This document shows, piece after piece, positions 40,041 to 42,154 of a DNA stretch of 42,154 bases. The stretch comes from DATBHZ01 sp036557185 (GTDB taxonomy: Bacteria > Actinomycetota > Acidimicrobiia > IMCC26256 > JAENVU01): assembly GCA_036557185.1 (NCBI GenBank), contig DATBHZ010000116.1:1-42154 (forward strand), read 5' to 3'. A program made the position numbers and the translations under genes. Under the pieces are notes generated by a model that saw only the letters and a list, made by a program, of their open reading frames with translations, ran no database searches and was not told where the DNA came from. The first letter of the stretch is position 1. The number at the start of each line of letters is the position of its first letter.

Positions 40041-42154
40041 TCACCCGAGGACGAAGTTGACCAGCCGGCCCGGAACCACGACGACCTTGCGCACCGTCGC
40101 GCCGTCGAGCAGCTCCGCCACGTGCGCGTCACCGCGGGCGGCAGCCTCGGTCCCATTCTCGTCGAGACCCGCGTCGACGGTGAGGCGCGCGCGCACCTTG
40201 CCGTTGAGCTGCACCGCGATCTCGACGGTCTCGACCGCGAGCCACTGTGGATCGGCCGTCGGGAATTCGACGTAGGCGAGCGAGTCCTCGTTGCCGAGCC
40301 GCTCCCAGAGCTCCTCGGCGAGATGCGGCGCCAGAGGAGCGAGCATGAGGATCAGGGGCTGCACGACCTCCTCGGGTGCCTCACCGGTCTCCTCGACGAC
40401 CTTCGTCAGCTGGTTGTTCAGCTCGAACAGCCGCGCGATCGCGGTGTTGAACGACATGCGCGCCATGTCGTTGGCCACCGCGTCGATCGTGCGGTGGAGC
40501 AGGCGGCGCGTCTCGGTGTCCGCCGGCTCGGCCGTCACGTGTGGCTCGCCGGTGGCTTCGTCGATGACGTTGCGCCACACGCGCTGCAAGAAGCGGTGGA
40601 CCCCGACGATGTCGGCCGTGTTCCACGGGCGGCTGACGTCGAGCGGCCCCGTGAACATCTCGTAGAGACGGAGCGTGTCGGCGCCGTAGTCGCGGTAGAT
40701 GTCGTCGGGCGAGACGGCATTCCGGAGGCTCTTGCCCATCTTCCCCAATTGGCGGATGACGGGCTCACCGTCGTGGAAGTAGCCGCCGTCGCGCTCCTCC
40801 ACCTCGGAGGCCTCGACGGACACCCCGCGCTCGTCGCGGAAGACGAACGCCTGGATGGTTCCCTGGTTGTACAAGCGCTGGAAGGGCTCGGGCGTGGAGA
40901 CGTAGCCGAGGTCGAACAGGACCTTGTGCCAGAACCGCGCATACAGGAGGTGCAACACCGCGTGCTCGACCCCGCCCACGTAGAGGTCGACGCCATCCGG
41001 CGGCATCCAGTAGCCATCGGCCTCGGGCGATACGAGCTGCTCGTCGTTCGTGGGGTCGAGGTAGCGCAGGTAGTACCAGCACGACCCCGCCCATTGCGGC
41101 ATCGTGTTCAGCTCGCGCCGGTACTGTCGCGGCCCCTCCCCGAGGTCGAGCGTCACCGTCGCCCATTGCCCGGCTCGAGCCAGCGGCGGCTCGGGGACGC
41201 TCTCGGCGTCGTCCGGCACGATCTCGGGTTCGAAGTCCGTGATCTCGGGCAGCTCGACGGGCAGCATCGACTCGGGGACCGCAATCGGCGCGCCCGCATC
41301 GTCGTAGACGATCGGGAACGGCTCGCCCCAATACCGCTGCCGGCTGAACAGCCAGTCGCGGAGCTTGTACGTGACCGTACCGATGCCGTACTCGTGCTCT
41401 TCGAGCCAGTCGATCATCGTGCGCTTCGCCTCGTCGACCGGCAGCCCGTCGAGGAAATCGCTGTTGACGGCGGGACCGTCACCAAGATACGCGTCGCCGT
41501 CCCATCCGTCGGGTGGCTCCACCGTGCGGATCACCGGCAGCTCGAACTCCTGGGCGAAGTCCCAGTCGCGCTGGTCCTGCCCGGGGACCGCCATGATGGC
41601 GCCCGTGCCGTACCCCATGAGCACGTAGTCGGCGACGAACACCGGGATCGCGCGACCGTTCACGGGGTTCGTCGCGAATCCGCCAGTGAAGACACCTGTC
41701 TTCTCGCGGCCCTCCGCCTCACGCTCGAGCTCACTCTTCTCGCCGGCGAACTCCCGGTACTTCCGGACCGCGTCGGGTGGCGCGACGTCGGTGCCGAAGA
41801 TGCCGCGCCAGGTCATCGGGATGTCAGCCAGATCCTGGCCGATGTTCGCGTCGGGCCATTCCTGCGGGACGATCTCGTCGACGAGAGGATGCTCGGGCGC
41901 GAGCACCATGTAGGTGGCGCCGAACAACGTGTCCGGCCGCGTCGTGAACACGGTGATCGCATCGTCCTCGTGGCCGACGATCGGGAAGTCGACCTCGGCG
42001 CCTTCGGACCTGCCGATCCAATTGCGCTGCATCAGCTTGATCGCTTCGGGCCAGTCGAGCAGGTCGAGGTCGTCCAGCAGACGATCGGCGTAGGACGTGA
42101 TCCGCAACATCCATTGCTTCAGCGGGCGACGGTAGACCGGGTGATTGCCGCGCT
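40041..42154 (-). CDS. leuS: Leucyl-tRNA synthetase, C-terminal part (cut by right edge)
   Basis: About 704 residues of a class Ia synthetase are visible; the N-terminus with the HIGH motif lies outside. The frame stays open to the edge (QW preceding MLRITSYADRLLDDLD), so the first Met seen is not the start. The CP1 editing domain includes TTRPDTLFGATYMVLAPEHPL and GYGTGAIMAVPGQDQRDWDFA. The second signature reads GKMGKSLRN rather than KMSKS, a form I recall from other actinobacterial enzymes. The anticodon-binding and C-terminal domains follow. The 95 bp between its stop and comEA shows no clear terminator. Confidence 0.96.
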   Translation of the reverse strand, partial: RGNHPVYRRPLKQWMLRITSYADRLLDDLDLLDWPEAIKLMQRNWIGRSEGAEVDFPIVGHEDDAITVFTTRPDTLFGATYMVLAPEHPLVDEIVPQEWPDANIGQDLADIPMTWRGIFGTDVAPPDAVRKYREFAGEKSELEREAEGREKTGVFTGGFATNPVNGRAIPVFVADYVLMGYGTGAIMAVPGQDQRDWDFAQEFELPVIRTVEPPDGWDGDAYLGDGPAVNSDFLDGLPVDEAKRTMIDWLEEHEYGIGTVTYKLRDWLFSRQRYWGEPFPIVYDDAGAPIAVPESMLPVELPEITDFEPEIVPDDAESVPEPPLARAGQWATVTLDLGEGPRQYRRELNTMPQWAGSCWYYLRYLDPTNDEQLVSPEADGYWMPPDGVDLYVGGVEHAVLHLLYARFWHKVLFDLGYVSTPEPFQRLYNQGTIQAFVFRDERGVSVEASEVEERDGGYFHDGEPVIRQLGKMGKSLRNAVSPDDIYRDYGADTLRLYEMFTGPLDVSRPWNTADIVGVHRFLQRVWRNVIDEATGEPHVTAEPADTETRRLLHRTIDAVANDMARMSFNTAIARLFELNNQLTKVVEETGEAPEEVVQPLILMLAPLAPHLAEELWERLGNEDSLAYVEFPTADPQWLAVETVEIAVQLNGKVRARLTVDAGLDENGTEAAARGDAHVAELLDGATVRKVVVVPGRLVNFVLG

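Overview
The window is high-GC DNA (strongly G/C at third codon positions) from a bacterium that looks like an actinomycete-type lineage. Pointers are a BldD-type regulator with a c-di-GMP signature, an HrcA/CIRCE-controlled dnaJ, a caa3-type oxidase locus with ctaG, a class IIa glycyl-tRNA synthetase, and many TANNNT -10 boxes lying only 6-10 nt before start codons, as expected for leaderless transcripts. An uncultured Acidimicrobiia-like member of the Actinomycetota is my best guess, but that is inference. Most of the window is densely packed, minus-strand core housekeeping genes with frequent 1-4 bp stop/start overlaps.

Region by region. 1-4.3 kb is the accessory-looking end: a cut-off unknown gene, a small hypothetical, an FAD/NAD(P) oxidoreductase, a secreted beta-helix protein and an IS481-like element whose transposase has lost the middle of its catalytic domain. 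4.3-5.7 kb holds tRNA(CAT), an ASCH-domain gene, tRNA-Asn and an HTH/LAGLIDADG-like gene whose reading frame runs through the whole tRNA-Asn. 5.7-10.1 kb is dgt-dnaG-rpoD. 10.1-13.3 kb is ppdK plus a hotdog thioesterase. 13.3-17.3 kb is uppS-recO, then glyS followed by a degenerate J-domain/RDD membrane protein. dagK (plus strand) diverges from uppS.

18.3-24.7 kb is a cytochrome oxidase operon, ctaC-ctaD-ctaE-ctaF-ctaG, ending in two tandem cupredoxin genes that each keep a full type 1 copper site. 24.8-29.1 kb is bldD-like, phoH, ybeY, a CNNM/CorC-type protein and era (RNA maturation and ribosome assembly). 29.2-33.3 kb is hemW-hrcA-dnaJ-rsmE, with a CIRCE operator lying inside the last codons of hemW. 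33.35-42.15 kb is an acyl-CoA dehydrogenase, lepA, rpsT, and leuS-comEA-comEC-holA; leuS runs off the right edge.

The most unusual signal is a roughly 90-bp element present twice, directly before dnaJ and directly before holA. Both copies are the same length, about 91% identical without gaps, end in an ATGA overlap with the next gene, and carry hairpins, one showing a compensatory G-C to C-G swap. It looks like a structured intergenic repeat or translational-coupling cassette. No stretch over about 200 bases lacks an annotated gene or element, and I saw no CRISPR array, prophage or rRNA.
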